Source: JAJDAT01 sp964570665
GTDB lineage: Bacteria > Nitrospinota > Nitrospinia > Nitrospinales > JAJDAT01
Assembly (NCBI GenBank): GCA_964570665.1
Contig: CAZMZH010000002.1
Span: forward strand, 372,001-436,000
Direction of reading: 5' to 3'
Length of the DNA stretch: 64,000 bases
In this document: in pieces, positions 43,840 through 53,089 of the stretch
Position numbering within the stretch: the first letter of the stretch is position 1
How the letters are laid out: every line of letters starts with the position of its first letter
Program-made: the position numbers and the translations under genes
The notes under the pieces: generated by a model
Database searches by the model: none
Seen by the model: only the letters and a program-made list of their open reading frames with translations
Told to the model about the DNA's origin: nothing

Positions 43840-45159
43840 ATGGATATAGAAATTCAGGATATTGATTCCTGTAACAAAAAAATCAAAATTACCATTCCAA
43901 ACGCTATTTATAAAAATAAGGTCAAAGCCTATATTGATAGAGTTGGTCGCGACGCTAAAATACCAGGATTTCGAAAAGGGAAAATTCCCCAAGCAATGTT
44001 GGAGAAAACGGTTGGTCCCGAAGCTAAAAGGGAAGTTCTTACCCAATTAATTTCCGAAAAGCTTTTTGCTGCCTTGGAGGAAAAAGGATTAAAGGCCGTA
44101 GGAGCTCCTAAGCTTTTAAATGTTGAGGCTGAAGAAGGAACTGACGTTGAGGTGTCGGCAGATGTTGAGATTTTTCCTGAGTTTGAGGTAACTGACTATT
44201 CTGGAATTGAAGTGAGTATGGAAATTCCTCGTGTTACTGACGAAGATGTGGATTCGGTTGTGGAGGCCTTTCGTTCCAGAAATGCAAAAAGTATTCAAGT
44301 TGATGGTCGGGCAATTCAAACGGGAGATTTCGTGAAAATTGATTTTAAAGGTTATTTGGATGGAAAACCATTCGAAGGTGGAGAAGCTAAAGACCATGTT
44401 CTCGAAGTGGGAGCCAATCGATTTATTGCGGGTTTTGAAGAACAGCTTATAGGATTGGAAGCTGGAGAGAACAAAACCATTAAAATGAAATTTCCAGACG
44501 ACTATCAGAGTAAAGAATTAGCGGGAAAAGATACAGAATTTGAAATCTTTGTTAAGGGGATCCAGGAAAAAGAACTGCCAGAGCTTAATGACGATTTTGC
44601 AAAGAATGCCGATCCGGAAAATAAATTCGATACTATAGAAGAAATGAAAAATCAAATTAGGAATAGGTTAGAAAGCGAATCTCGTAAAACTGCTAGCCGC
44701 GCTACCAAGAAGGAACTGGGTGATAAATTAGTCGATTTAAACCCAATCAATTTGCCAGAAGCTTTAATAACGGAACAAATTAGATTTATGGTTAATAAGG
44801 CAAATTCATCTTCCGGCGGAGAATCAGTTCATGAAGGCGATCCTATTCCTTCTGAAGAAGATGAAAAATATCGGAAAAACGCAATTAAGATTTTACAAGA
44901 GGAATTAATTGTTGGAAAATTAGCTGAGGATCTTGAAATTAAAGTAGATTCCGAGCAGTTGGATCAGGAAGTTAATAATATTATGAGTATGGTGGGTGGA
45001 CAGGACGTTAAGAAAATGAAAAAAGAATGGAGTCAAAATGGAACTTTAGCTAGACTTCAAGTGAAAATGGTTCGAGAAAAAACCTTAGATCTGCTTTTAG
45101 AAAAGGTTAAAGTCAACGAAGAAATTGTTGACAGGGATAAAGGAATTGCAGATAATTAA
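43840..45159 (+). CDS. tig: Trigger factor (ribosome-associated chaperone/PPIase)
   Basis: 439 residues from ATG 43840. The N-terminal ribosome-binding domain contains the signature PGFRKGKIPQAML (ribosome-docking FRxGxxP). The FKBP-type PPIase domain is at about 160-245 (DFVKIDFKGYLDGKPFEGG), and the helical C-terminal chaperone domain follows. A longer in-frame start at 43738 would run through tRNA-Leu and is rejected. It begins the classical tig-clpP-clpX-lon order. Confidence 0.97.
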   Translation: MDIEIQDIDSCNKKIKITIPNAIYKNKVKAYIDRVGRDAKIPGFRKGKIPQAMLEKTVGPEAKREVLTQLISEKLFAALEEKGLKAVGAPKLLNVEAEEGTDVEVSADVEIFPEFEVTDYSGIEVSMEIPRVTDEDVDSVVEAFRSRNAKSIQVDGRAIQTGDFVKIDFKGYLDGKPFEGGEAKDHVLEVGANRFIAGFEEQLIGLEAGENKTIKMKFPDDYQSKELAGKDTEFEIFVKGIQEKELPELNDDFAKNADPENKFDTIEEMKNQIRNRLESESRKTASRATKKELGDKLVDLNPINLPEALITEQIRFMVNKANSSSGGESVHEGDPIPSEEDEKYRKNAIKILQEELIVGKLAEDLEIKVDSEQLDQEVNNIMSMVGGQDVKKMKKEWSQNGTLARLQVKMVREKTLDLLLEKVKVNEEIVDRDKGIADN

Positions 45160-45264
45160 AGATTGTAAGTTATCCTTTTTGTTTCAATTGGTTATAAGTT
45201 TACTCGCCAGTTTTAGCTCCTTATCCCTTTAGCAAAATCATTCATAACGTCGAAAGAGAGAATC

Positions 45265-45912
45265 ATGAACCCGATTTCCAATCAGCTAATCCCAATCGTT
45301 GTCGAGCAAACAAGCCGCGGCGAACGGTCTTATGATATTTATTCCCGGTTATTAAAAGATCGGATAATTTTTTTAGGTACCGCTATTGACGATCATATTT
45401 CAAATTTGATCATCGCTCAATTGCTGTTTCTGGAATCTGACGAACCTGATCAAGATATTTATTTGTATATTAATAGCCCTGGTGGACACGTAAGCTCCGG
45501 GTTGGCAATATATGATACGATGCAATATATTAAGCCGGATGTGCAGACTATTTGTTGTGGGCAAGCGGCTAGTATGGGGGCTCTTCTTTTGGCGACTGGA
45601 ACAGCAGGGAAAAGATTTAGTTTACCCAATTCAAGAGTAATGATTCATCAACCCTCCGGTGGTTTTCAGGGGCAACATTCAGACATTGAAATCCAGGCAC
45701 AAGAGATCTCAAAAATTAGAAAGGTTTTGGATGGGATATTAGCCAAGCATACCGGTCAGGACTCAAAGCAAATTCATAAGGACACAGAACGCGATAATTA
45801 CATGACAGGAGAAGAAGCAAAAACCTATGGTTTGATTGATCATGTAATTGAAAAGCGAGATGAAGAAAAAAGTAAGACTAATGGATCTGGAGATTCAAAA
45901 GGCGACTCGTAA
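45265..45912 (+). CDS. clpP: ATP-dependent Clp protease proteolytic subunit
   Basis: 215 residues, including a short polar tail rich in Lys, Ser and Gly. The catalytic Ser is in GQAASMGALLL, the His in MIHQPSGG, and the Asp in the later TERDNYM region. The NSPGGHVSSGLAIYDTM segment lines the chamber. It forms a tetradecamer that degrades proteins fed by ClpX, encoded 43 bases downstream. Confidence 0.98.
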   Translation: MNPISNQLIPIVVEQTSRGERSYDIYSRLLKDRIIFLGTAIDDHISNLIIAQLLFLESDEPDQDIYLYINSPGGHVSSGLAIYDTMQYIKPDVQTICCGQAASMGALLLATGTAGKRFSLPNSRVMIHQPSGGFQGQHSDIEIQAQEISKIRKVLDGILAKHTGQDSKQIHKDTERDNYMTGEEAKTYGLIDHVIEKRDEEKSKTNGSGDSKGDS

Positions 45913-45955
45913 ATTTATATAATCGCTTAAACCTTCCATCGTTTGAGGAAAATCT

Positions 45956-47203
45956 ATGGCAAAAAAAAGCGCCAATAGTGGGAATTTTAGGTGTTCCTTT
46001 TGTGGGAAAAGCCAAGAAGAAGTTAAAAAGCTTATAGCTGGACCAACCGTCTATATTTGCGACGAATGCATTGAGCTTTGTAACGAAATAATGGTTGAGG
46101 AATGGGCACAGGAGAAAAAAGAAGATTTTAAACATTTGCCCAAACCAAAGGATATCTACGATCATCTCAACCAATTTATTATTGGTCAAGAACGTTCCAA
46201 ACGGATTTTATCCGTTGCGGTTCATAATCATTATAAAAGGATCGATTCCAATGTTGATTTAGATGGCTTGGAGCTTCAAAAAAGTAACGTTCTTTTGCTA
46301 GGACCCACCGGTTCTGGAAAAACGTTAATGGCCCAGACTTTAGCAAAAATTTTGGATGTTCCTTTCACGATTGTTGACGCCACAACACTAACCGAAGCAG
46401 GGTATGTTGGCGAGGATGTTGAAAATATAATCCTTAAATTATTACAAAGCGCGGATTACGACGTTGAAAAAGCCGAACGAGGTATTATTTATATTGATGA
46501 AATCGATAAAATAAGCCGCAAATCGGAAAACCCTTCTATCACACGTGATGTTTCTGGCGAAGGCGTTCAACAGGCGTTACTGAAAATAATTGAAGGTACC
46601 AATGCTAGTGTTCCTCCACAAGGAGGTCGTAAGCATCCCCACCAAGAGTTTTTGCAGGTAAATACCACTAATATATTATTTATTTGTGGTGGAGCTTTTG
46701 TCGATTTAGATCGTGTTATACGCAATCGCATTGGTAAAAAGACTCTTGGTTTTGGTCAAGAATTACGATCAAAAGAGGATGGGACAGCCAGCGAGGTGTT
46801 ATCTCAGGTGCAGCCCGAGGACTTATTGAAGTATGGTTTAATTCCTGAGTTTGTAGGTCGGTTTTCTATTACGGCGACCTTAGATGAATTGGATGTTTCC
46901 GCATTGATGCAAGTTTTGACCGAGCCTAAGAATGCTTTAGTTAAGCAGTATCAAAAAATGTTTGAATTTGAGCGCGTAAAGCTTAAGTTTACAGAAGGAG
47001 CTGTTCGAGCTGTTGCAGAACAAACTTATAAGAGGAAGACAGGAGCTAGAGGATTAAGGTCCATTTTGGAAGAGTCTATGCTAGATATCATGTTCGATCT
47101 TCCATCGAGAGAGGATATTGAAGAAGTTATTTTTAACGAAGAAGTTTTTTCAAAAGGCGAGCATCCTCTAATGGTCTATTCAAAGAAAAAGCAAGCAAGC
47201 TAA
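45956..47203 (+). CDS. clpX: ATP-dependent Clp protease ATP-binding subunit ClpX
   Basis: 415 residues. The N-terminal zinc-binding domain has four Cys (CSFCGK...CDECIELC). The AAA+ module has Walker A GPTGSGKT, Walker B IIYIDEID, the pore motif GYVGED and sensor-2 region GARGLRSILE. TGAGGAAAAT precedes the ATG. Its stop overlaps the lon start as TAATG, implying coupled translation. Confidence 0.98.
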   Translation: MAKKSANSGNFRCSFCGKSQEEVKKLIAGPTVYICDECIELCNEIMVEEWAQEKKEDFKHLPKPKDIYDHLNQFIIGQERSKRILSVAVHNHYKRIDSNVDLDGLELQKSNVLLLGPTGSGKTLMAQTLAKILDVPFTIVDATTLTEAGYVGEDVENIILKLLQSADYDVEKAERGIIYIDEIDKISRKSENPSITRDVSGEGVQQALLKIIEGTNASVPPQGGRKHPHQEFLQVNTTNILFICGGAFVDLDRVIRNRIGKKTLGFGQELRSKEDGTASEVLSQVQPEDLLKYGLIPEFVGRFSITATLDELDVSALMQVLTEPKNALVKQYQKMFEFERVKLKFTEGAVRAVAEQTYKRKTGARGLRSILEESMLDIMFDLPSREDIEEVIFNEEVFSKGEHPLMVYSKKKQAS

Positions 47204-49611
47204 TGAGTTCGGAAAAGATCTCGCTACCTCTATTACCTTTGAGGGATATAGTTGTTTTCCCTTTTATGGTTATTCCTCTTTTTGTTGGTCGTGGAAAATC
47301 CATTCGTGCCCTAGAATTCTCTATGGCCGAGCAAAAACATATCTTTCTTGCTACCCAAAAAAACCCTAACGCAAATTCCCCCTCTCCTAGCGAAATTTAT
47401 GAGGTAGGTTGTATTGCCAATATCCTCCAGATATTGAAATTGACCGATGGAACCATGAAGGTTTTAGTTGAAGGCGTTCAAAGAGGTCGGGTTTTAAGTT
47501 ATCAAAAAAATCCAAATTTTTTCGAAGTAGAAGTCGAAAAAATCCATGAAGAAACCAAAGTAACGCCTGATATTAAGGCGTTAATGCGTACCATGGGCGG
47601 AATGTTTGAGGAATATGTAAAACTAAATCAAAAGATTCCGTTGGAAGCAATTTCTTCAACGAATAATATTACCGAGCCAAACCGGTACGTAGATACTATC
47701 GCTTCTTATATGGTTTTCCAAACAGATGAGAAGCAAGAAATATTAGAAATTCTCGACCCTAGCGAAAGATTGAATAAGATTTTGGGCGCGATGAAGTCCG
47801 AGATGGAAGTATTGAAGATTGAAAAAAGAGTTCATGGCCGCGTTAAAAAACAGATGGAGAGGAGCCAAAAAGAGTTTTACCTTAATGAACAAATCAAGGC
47901 CATTCAAAAAGAGCTTGGAAAACGAGATGAGTTTAAAACCGATTTAGACGAACTTCGCCAAAAAATTAAAAAAGCGAAAATGCCTAAATCCATTAATGAA
48001 AAGGCCGACAAAGAGCTAAAACGTCTTGAATTAATGCAGCCAATGTCAGCCGAGGCGACGGTAGTTCGTAATTACTTGGAATGGTTAATAGATCTGCCCT
48101 GGAAAAAACCGGGAGCCCTAAATATTGATATTAAAGGATCTAGGAAAATATTAGACGAAGACCATTATGGTTTAGAAAAAGTAAAAGAAAGAATCATTGA
48201 ACACCTCGCGGTACTCAAGTTAGTGAAAAAAATCCGCGGACCAATTATTTGCTTAGTAGGTCCTCCTGGTGTGGGTAAAACCTCGCTTGGAAAATCTATC
48301 GCTAGAGCTATGAAAAGAAAATTTGTTCGAGTTTCTTTAGGTGGGATTCGCGATGAAGCTGAAATTCGAGGTCATAGGCGAACTTATATTGGGGCGTTGC
48401 CTGGAAAAATTGTTCAAGGAATGAAAAAAGCTGGGTCTACAAATCCAGTTTTTATGTTAGATGAGATTGATAAAATGAATTCCGATTTTCGAGGAGATCC
48501 ATCTTCCGCGATGTTGGAGGTTTTAGATCCAGAGCAGAATGCTAATTTTAACGATCATTACCTTGAAGTTGATTACGATCTGTCCGAAGTTTTTTTCATT
48601 TGTACGGCAAATGTTTTACATGCAATTCCACAGCCTTTAAAAGATCGCATGGAAGTAATTCATTTACCGGGTTATACGGGAGACGAAAAAGTTTCTATTG
48701 CTGAAAAGTTTTTGATTCCTAAAAAGATAGATGAGCATGGATTGCCCAAAAAGAACATTACTTTTTCAAAAAGCTCAATCGAAAAGATAATTCAGGATTA
48801 TACTCGCGAAGCTGGAGTTAGAAACCTGGAAAGAGAAATTGCTGGAGTATGTCGGAAATTGGCTAAAAAAGTCGTTGAGACAGGAAAGAAAATAAAGATT
48901 TCTATTATTCCTTCGGCGATTTCTAAATATTTAGGTGTTGAAAAATTTAAAAGAAATCAGGACGAGATTGCCCAAGATATTGGGGTTGCTACTGGATTAG
49001 CATGGACCGAGTTTGGGGGCGAATTATTGTCAATTGAAGTGATTGTTACCCCAGGAAAAGGCCAATTATCTCTTACTGGCAAATTGGGCGATGTGATGAA
49101 AGAGTCGGCCCATGCGGCTATGAGTTATGTACGGTCCCGAGCTAAAGAATTAGGTTTATCGCAGACTTTTTACCAAAAGTTTGATTTCCATATTCACGTT
49201 CCCGAAGGAGCAATACCAAAAGACGGACCTTCTGCTGGAATTACTATGGCAGTTGCGCTTATTTCCGCTCTTACAAAAAACCCAGTCCGTAAAGATTTAG
49301 GGATGACAGGTGAAGTAACTCTAACGGGTCGGGTTTTGCCTATCGGCGGCCTTAAAGAAAAAACTTTGGCGGCTAATCAAGCCAAACTTAAGCGGCTTAT
49401 AATTCCGCAAGATAACGAAAAAGACTTACAAGAAGTTCCCGCAAAAATTAAAAAGAATATAGAGTTTTATCCGGTAAGGTCAATGGATGAAGTAATAAAA
49501 CTATCATTCGTTAATTCTTTTAAATCTCCAAAAGCCGGTGGAAAAAAAGCAAATAAATCCCCTGCAAAACGTTCCCGTAGAACTTCTACTTCGGAAGCAA
49601 GATTGAATTAA
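47203..49611 (+). CDS. lon: ATP-dependent protease Lon
   Basis: 802 residues. The N-terminal LON substrate domain begins LPLLPLRDIVVFPFMVIPLFVGR. The AAA+ domain has Walker A GPPGVGKTS and Walker B VFMLDEIDK. The C-terminal protease domain has the catalytic Ser in PKDGPSAGI and the Lys in GLKEKTLAA. A basic Lys/Ser-rich tail closes the protein. It is the last gene of the proteostasis block and overlaps clpX by one base. Confidence 0.98.
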   Translation: MSSEKISLPLLPLRDIVVFPFMVIPLFVGRGKSIRALEFSMAEQKHIFLATQKNPNANSPSPSEIYEVGCIANILQILKLTDGTMKVLVEGVQRGRVLSYQKNPNFFEVEVEKIHEETKVTPDIKALMRTMGGMFEEYVKLNQKIPLEAISSTNNITEPNRYVDTIASYMVFQTDEKQEILEILDPSERLNKILGAMKSEMEVLKIEKRVHGRVKKQMERSQKEFYLNEQIKAIQKELGKRDEFKTDLDELRQKIKKAKMPKSINEKADKELKRLELMQPMSAEATVVRNYLEWLIDLPWKKPGALNIDIKGSRKILDEDHYGLEKVKERIIEHLAVLKLVKKIRGPIICLVGPPGVGKTSLGKSIARAMKRKFVRVSLGGIRDEAEIRGHRRTYIGALPGKIVQGMKKAGSTNPVFMLDEIDKMNSDFRGDPSSAMLEVLDPEQNANFNDHYLEVDYDLSEVFFICTANVLHAIPQPLKDRMEVIHLPGYTGDEKVSIAEKFLIPKKIDEHGLPKKNITFSKSSIEKIIQDYTREAGVRNLEREIAGVCRKLAKKVVETGKKIKISIIPSAISKYLGVEKFKRNQDEIAQDIGVATGLAWTEFGGELLSIEVIVTPGKGQLSLTGKLGDVMKESAHAAMSYVRSRAKELGLSQTFYQKFDFHIHVPEGAIPKDGPSAGITMAVALISALTKNPVRKDLGMTGEVTLTGRVLPIGGLKEKTLAANQAKLKRLIIPQDNEKDLQEVPAKIKKNIEFYPVRSMDEVIKLSFVNSFKSPKAGGKKANKSPAKRSRRTSTSEARLN

Positions 49612-49642
49612 AGGTTTTTCTTTTAATCGGTTCCTCTCCTCT

Positions 49643-50464
49643 TTATTTTATTGTAATTCCTGCATAGCCAACGACACGATTCATATCGCCGTTAACTTCC
49701 CCGGAAGTTTTGTAGTTTATCAAATCTGCTTTCTTGGATCCCATTCGAGAACAAGCGGTTAACATAGAAACTGCAGGATGGACCCCACACATAGTAATTT
49801 GTTTTTCGCGCACTGTTTCGTATAGTCCTTTTGGATCTAAATTTAAAATACAATCAATTGCCTTACGGTCTTTTTTGACGGTATTATCGTGAGACTCAAA
49901 GTGTGACATATCCGAACTGGCAACTGTTAGAACTTCTTCGCCATATTTTTTTATGGAATCTGCAATAGCTTGGCCAATTTTTGTTGACTGATCAAATCCA
50001 ATACGCTTCAAACATATGGGAACAATTTTAATATTTTTTTGAAAAAATTGGAGAAAAGGCAATTGTGTTTCAAGAGAATGTTCTTTGATATGGGCTTTGC
50101 TATCTTTTCTAAAAAAAGGTTCGTTATCCGCTAGAATTTCGGCAAGATTATTATCGATTTCAACCGAGCCAAAAGGAGATTGCCAAAAGCCTTGGGTCAT
50201 AATGGATGCATCAGGACCTTCTCCAGTATGATTGGGACCAATTAAAATTATGGTCTTAGGTATTTTAATGGATGAATAAACCGATCCAGCAACCTTGCCG
50301 GAGTATATGAAACCAGCATGAGGAGAAATAACTCCTAAAACAGATTCTTTCTCTAAGGAGATATTTGTGTAAGTTTTGATGTCATTAACGAGCTTGATGG
50401 GATCGGCGGAATAAAAACGACCTGCAACGGCAGGGTTTCTAATTGTATTTTTTCCCATGGTCAT
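49643..50464 (-). CDS. MEMO1-family protein (AmmeMemoRadiSam system protein B)
   Basis: 273 residues. Family motifs are AGRFYSADP, SPHAGFIYSGKVAG, LIGPNHTG, EHSLETQLPFLQ and ASSDMSHFE. They resemble the class III extradiol dioxygenase fold with conserved His/Asp/Cys metal ligands. In bacteria MEMO often accompanies an AMMECR1 domain and a radical SAM protein. Neither partner is adjacent here, although a different radical SAM gene lies at 60914. Function unsettled. Confidence 0.88.
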   Translation of the reverse strand: MTMGKNTIRNPAVAGRFYSADPIKLVNDIKTYTNISLEKESVLGVISPHAGFIYSGKVAGSVYSSIKIPKTIILIGPNHTGEGPDASIMTQGFWQSPFGSVEIDNNLAEILADNEPFFRKDSKAHIKEHSLETQLPFLQFFQKNIKIVPICLKRIGFDQSTKIGQAIADSIKKYGEEVLTVASSDMSHFESHDNTVKKDRKAIDCILNLDPKGLYETVREKQITMCGVHPAVSMLTACSRMGSKKADLINYKTSGEVNGDMNRVVGYAGITIK

Positions 50465-50505
50465 TTTGGTTTCTCTACTTAATCATAGAAGAATATTTTA
50501 AATCG

Positions 50506-50661
50506 TTAGGAATCTTTTTTTTCATTTCTAGCTTCAATAATATCTGCAACTACTATAATTAATTTTACAAACCCTATAGCGAGCGCCATACCAAATATAA
50601 GTTGTAACAAAGGGGGTAGCGATTCTACAAAGCTGATTATGGCGTCTTTGATTTCATTCAT
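50506..50661 (-). CDS. 51-residue single-pass membrane protein
   Basis: An ATG (complement of 50659-50661) opens a 51-codon frame ending with TAA at complement 50506-50508. The product starts MNEIKDAIISFVESLPPL, then has one long hydrophobic helix (about 18-42, with LIFGMALAIGFVKLIIVV), and ends in a charged ARNEKKDS tail. The ribosome-binding site is weak. Coherent amphipathic-then-transmembrane topology and position between two same-strand genes support it as real. Function unknown. Confidence 0.6.
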   Translation of the reverse strand: MNEIKDAIISFVESLPPLLQLIFGMALAIGFVKLIIVVADIIEARNEKKDS

Positions 50662-50712
50662 GGATTTAATATTTCTTAATAGGGTTTTAAATTATTTTAA
50701 CTATTTTATTAT

Positions 50713-52176
50713 TTATTTAATAAATATTTCGGTTTTTTCCGTTATTAAATCAATTTTTAAAATACGATGATTATTTGTATCTGAAACAAATAACGAGTTA
50801 CCAACTTCGATGACCCCTGCGGGTTCCCATAGTTTGGAGCAGTTGGTATCGTCGCACACAATATTTACCGACGCTTGAACAACGACAACTTCTTGAGTTT
50901 TTAAATCTAACGTTTTAATTTTATTGTTATAAGAATCTGCAATGTATATTTTCCCATTAGAGTAAAAAACTCCTAAAGGATGTTGGAGTAAGGCTTCTTT
51001 GCCGCGACCGTCTTTGTCGCCAAAATCAAACAAGCCAGTCCCAACATAAGTTGCAATAAAACCGGCTTTATCAATTCGAACGCTTCGAATGGCGCTGGTT
51101 TCGCTATCGGCCAAAAATAACTTATCTTCTCCATAGCTTAAGCCACTTGGTTGCGCGAAAGCTCCCTCCGATCTGAGACCATTCAAAAGAGCTTCTTGTC
51201 CAGTGCCTGCAAACCTTGAGACAATTTTTTGTTTAATGTCTAAGGCTCCAATTTGATGGGTTCCAGCGTTGGCAAAATAAACCTGGTCTCCAACGAGTTG
51301 AACGTCCCAGGGTGAACTAAGGGCTGCTGAAGTTGCAATCGATTGTCCTTGTAATGGAGGGCCTTGGGTTCCAGTTCCAGCGCTTGTTGATACCATTCCA
51401 GTATTTAAATTTATATGGCGAATCATGTGGTTTTCTGTATCGGCAATCCAAATAGCGCCATTTTCGTAATGCAATCCCTGAGGTCGAAAAAATTCAGATT
51501 CTTCAAAACTCCCATTCTTTTTTCCAATGTTCCCAGTTCCAATTCTCCGAGTAATTTCTCCTTTTCGATTAGCGGTTACAATTTGATTATGATTAGAATC
51601 GGCAATAGCAAACTCATTATCTTCTGTGCTATACGAGATTTTCCCAGGAAACTTTAAAGCTCCTTCGTTTGATTGTTTTTCCTGTTGTTTTAAAAGATCC
51701 TCTGCATTTCCTTCCAAAGCTCCTTTTTTTTCGAAATCCTCCAGTAACTGGGCCATCGTCATTTCAAGCATTTTAGGATCGGGTTCCCCAGGTAGTTGCC
51801 CAAGGATATAACCATCGGGAGAAATAAATATCAATGTGGGCCAAGCTCTGACTGTATATTGTTTCCAGATAGAAAAATCAGTATCGTGGACAATGGGGTG
51901 CGCAATTTCATATCTTTCGATAGCTTTTTGAACATTATCGACATTTTTTTCACCTGGAAATTTTGGGCTGTGTACCCCAATTACCGCTAAAGATTTTGGG
52001 AATCGGTTTTCCAAATTTTTTAATGTGGGGATTATATGAATGCAATTTATACAACAAAAGGTCCAAAAATCAAGGATGGTAACTTTTCCTTTTAGGTCTG
52101 GTAAATCAAGAGGTTTGTGTACATTGAACCAAGGTAAATTATTTGCGTTTAGGGCTGGGGCGTGAACTGTTTGCAT
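50713..52176 (-). CDS. NHLRC2-like thioredoxin-fold plus NHL-propeller protein
   Basis: 487 residues. The N-terminal thioredoxin/TlpA-like domain (about 15-150) has the active-site segment FWTFCCINC. It is followed by six NHL-type repeats (about 185-480; for example GAIWIADTENHMIRHIN and GKIYIADSYNNKIKTLD). This architecture equals animal NHLRC2 and bacterial relatives. There is no signal peptide, so it is probably cytoplasmic, unlike the secreted NHL protein at 25796. Redox or scaffold role is inference. Confidence 0.88.
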   Translation of the reverse strand: MQTVHAPALNANNLPWFNVHKPLDLPDLKGKVTILDFWTFCCINCIHIIPTLKNLENRFPKSLAVIGVHSPKFPGEKNVDNVQKAIERYEIAHPIVHDTDFSIWKQYTVRAWPTLIFISPDGYILGQLPGEPDPKMLEMTMAQLLEDFEKKGALEGNAEDLLKQQEKQSNEGALKFPGKISYSTEDNEFAIADSNHNQIVTANRKGEITRRIGTGNIGKKNGSFEESEFFRPQGLHYENGAIWIADTENHMIRHINLNTGMVSTSAGTGTQGPPLQGQSIATSAALSSPWDVQLVGDQVYFANAGTHQIGALDIKQKIVSRFAGTGQEALLNGLRSEGAFAQPSGLSYGEDKLFLADSETSAIRSVRIDKAGFIATYVGTGLFDFGDKDGRGKEALLQHPLGVFYSNGKIYIADSYNNKIKTLDLKTQEVVVVQASVNIVCDDTNCSKLWEPAGVIEVGNSLFVSDTNNHRILKIDLITEKTEIFIK

Positions 52177-52538
52177 AATCCTATATCTAGGTAAAATTAT
52201 AAATTTGGCGTTGACTGTAGCGGGGATTGTAAACCGAGGGAAATTGATAACGCAAATTTGTTTTGTATCTATAGGTTAGATGAAAATATTACAACTGTTA
52301 AAAAGAACATTTCGTAGTTAAAATCCTTTTTCTGAACTCTTGTTAAGTAATAACTATGAATTATTTCTTAGATTAATCGTTTCTTACCCTATGTGCCTTT
52401 CTGTATAATAGATTAATAGCAAATTATTAATTTATAAGAAAATTTGAAGAGAGCGGTTTCTTGAAGTTAAATTAATTTTATTGCCATTAGGTTGAATGCG
52501 CTTAGATCGCGTTATTTGAGAAAAATTTTGGGGGAAAT
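52177..52538. other. Divergent intergenic region, no gene seen
   Basis: About 360 AT-rich bases between the NHLRC2-like gene and the DUF1566 gene. Only a 12-codon frame near 52280 appears, which I reject. No palindrome with a T-tail and no consensus promoter were recognised. It should carry promoters for both flanking genes. Confidence 0.4.
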
Positions 52539-53033
52539 ATGGTGGCGAGGGCAGTTTTAATATTTTTTTATTTCATTCTATTTTCTGGACAGTCCGCTGT
52601 TGCGGGCTCTTTGCAGGACCGTTTTATTGATAATAAAAATGATACGATTTCCGATTCAAAAACGGGTCTTATGTGGCAAAAGAAAGATTCTTATCACGAT
52701 AGAAAATCGGGACTGAATTGGTATGACGCATTAGACTATGCAGAACGGAAAAACGGACAAAAATTTGCGGGTTTTATTGATTGGAGACTCCCTACCATGG
52801 CAGAAATAAAAGCCATTTGGGATTTTAACTTGCCTAATTTAAGTAAAGACGAAGAGCATATTGGCTTGCCAAAACAATTTGCAGGCAAGGGAAGTTATTA
52901 TTTGTGGGCAAGCGACGAAAGAGGTTTAGATTTTGCCTGGTATTTTGGTTTAGGTCAGGCTGAAGATTATTTTAACTTAAAAGATTCGAGCGATTTGGGG
53001 CAGGGCGTTAAATTAGTTCGAAAAGAAAAATAA
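52539..53033 (+). CDS. DUF1566 (Lcl C-terminal) domain protein, secreted
   Basis: 164 residues. GGGGGAA precedes ATG 52539. The signal peptide (about 1-22, ending AVAGS) is followed by a DUF1566-type domain: DTISDSKTGLMWQKKDS, the central FAGFIDWRLPTMAEIKAIWD with the characteristic DWRLP, and a final YYLWASDERG. Such domains are often found in bacterial surface proteins and in lectin-like folds. It lies 57 bases before the diheme cytochrome gene and may be cotranscribed. Confidence 0.8.
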   Translation: MVARAVLIFFYFILFSGQSAVAGSLQDRFIDNKNDTISDSKTGLMWQKKDSYHDRKSGLNWYDALDYAERKNGQKFAGFIDWRLPTMAEIKAIWDFNLPNLSKDEEHIGLPKQFAGKGSYYLWASDERGLDFAWYFGLGQAEDYFNLKDSSDLGQGVKLVRKEK

Positions 53034-53089
53034 ACAAGTGGTCTTTAAGGTGTTTTGCCAAAGGCCGTTTTATTTGCGAGGTAGCCGCA

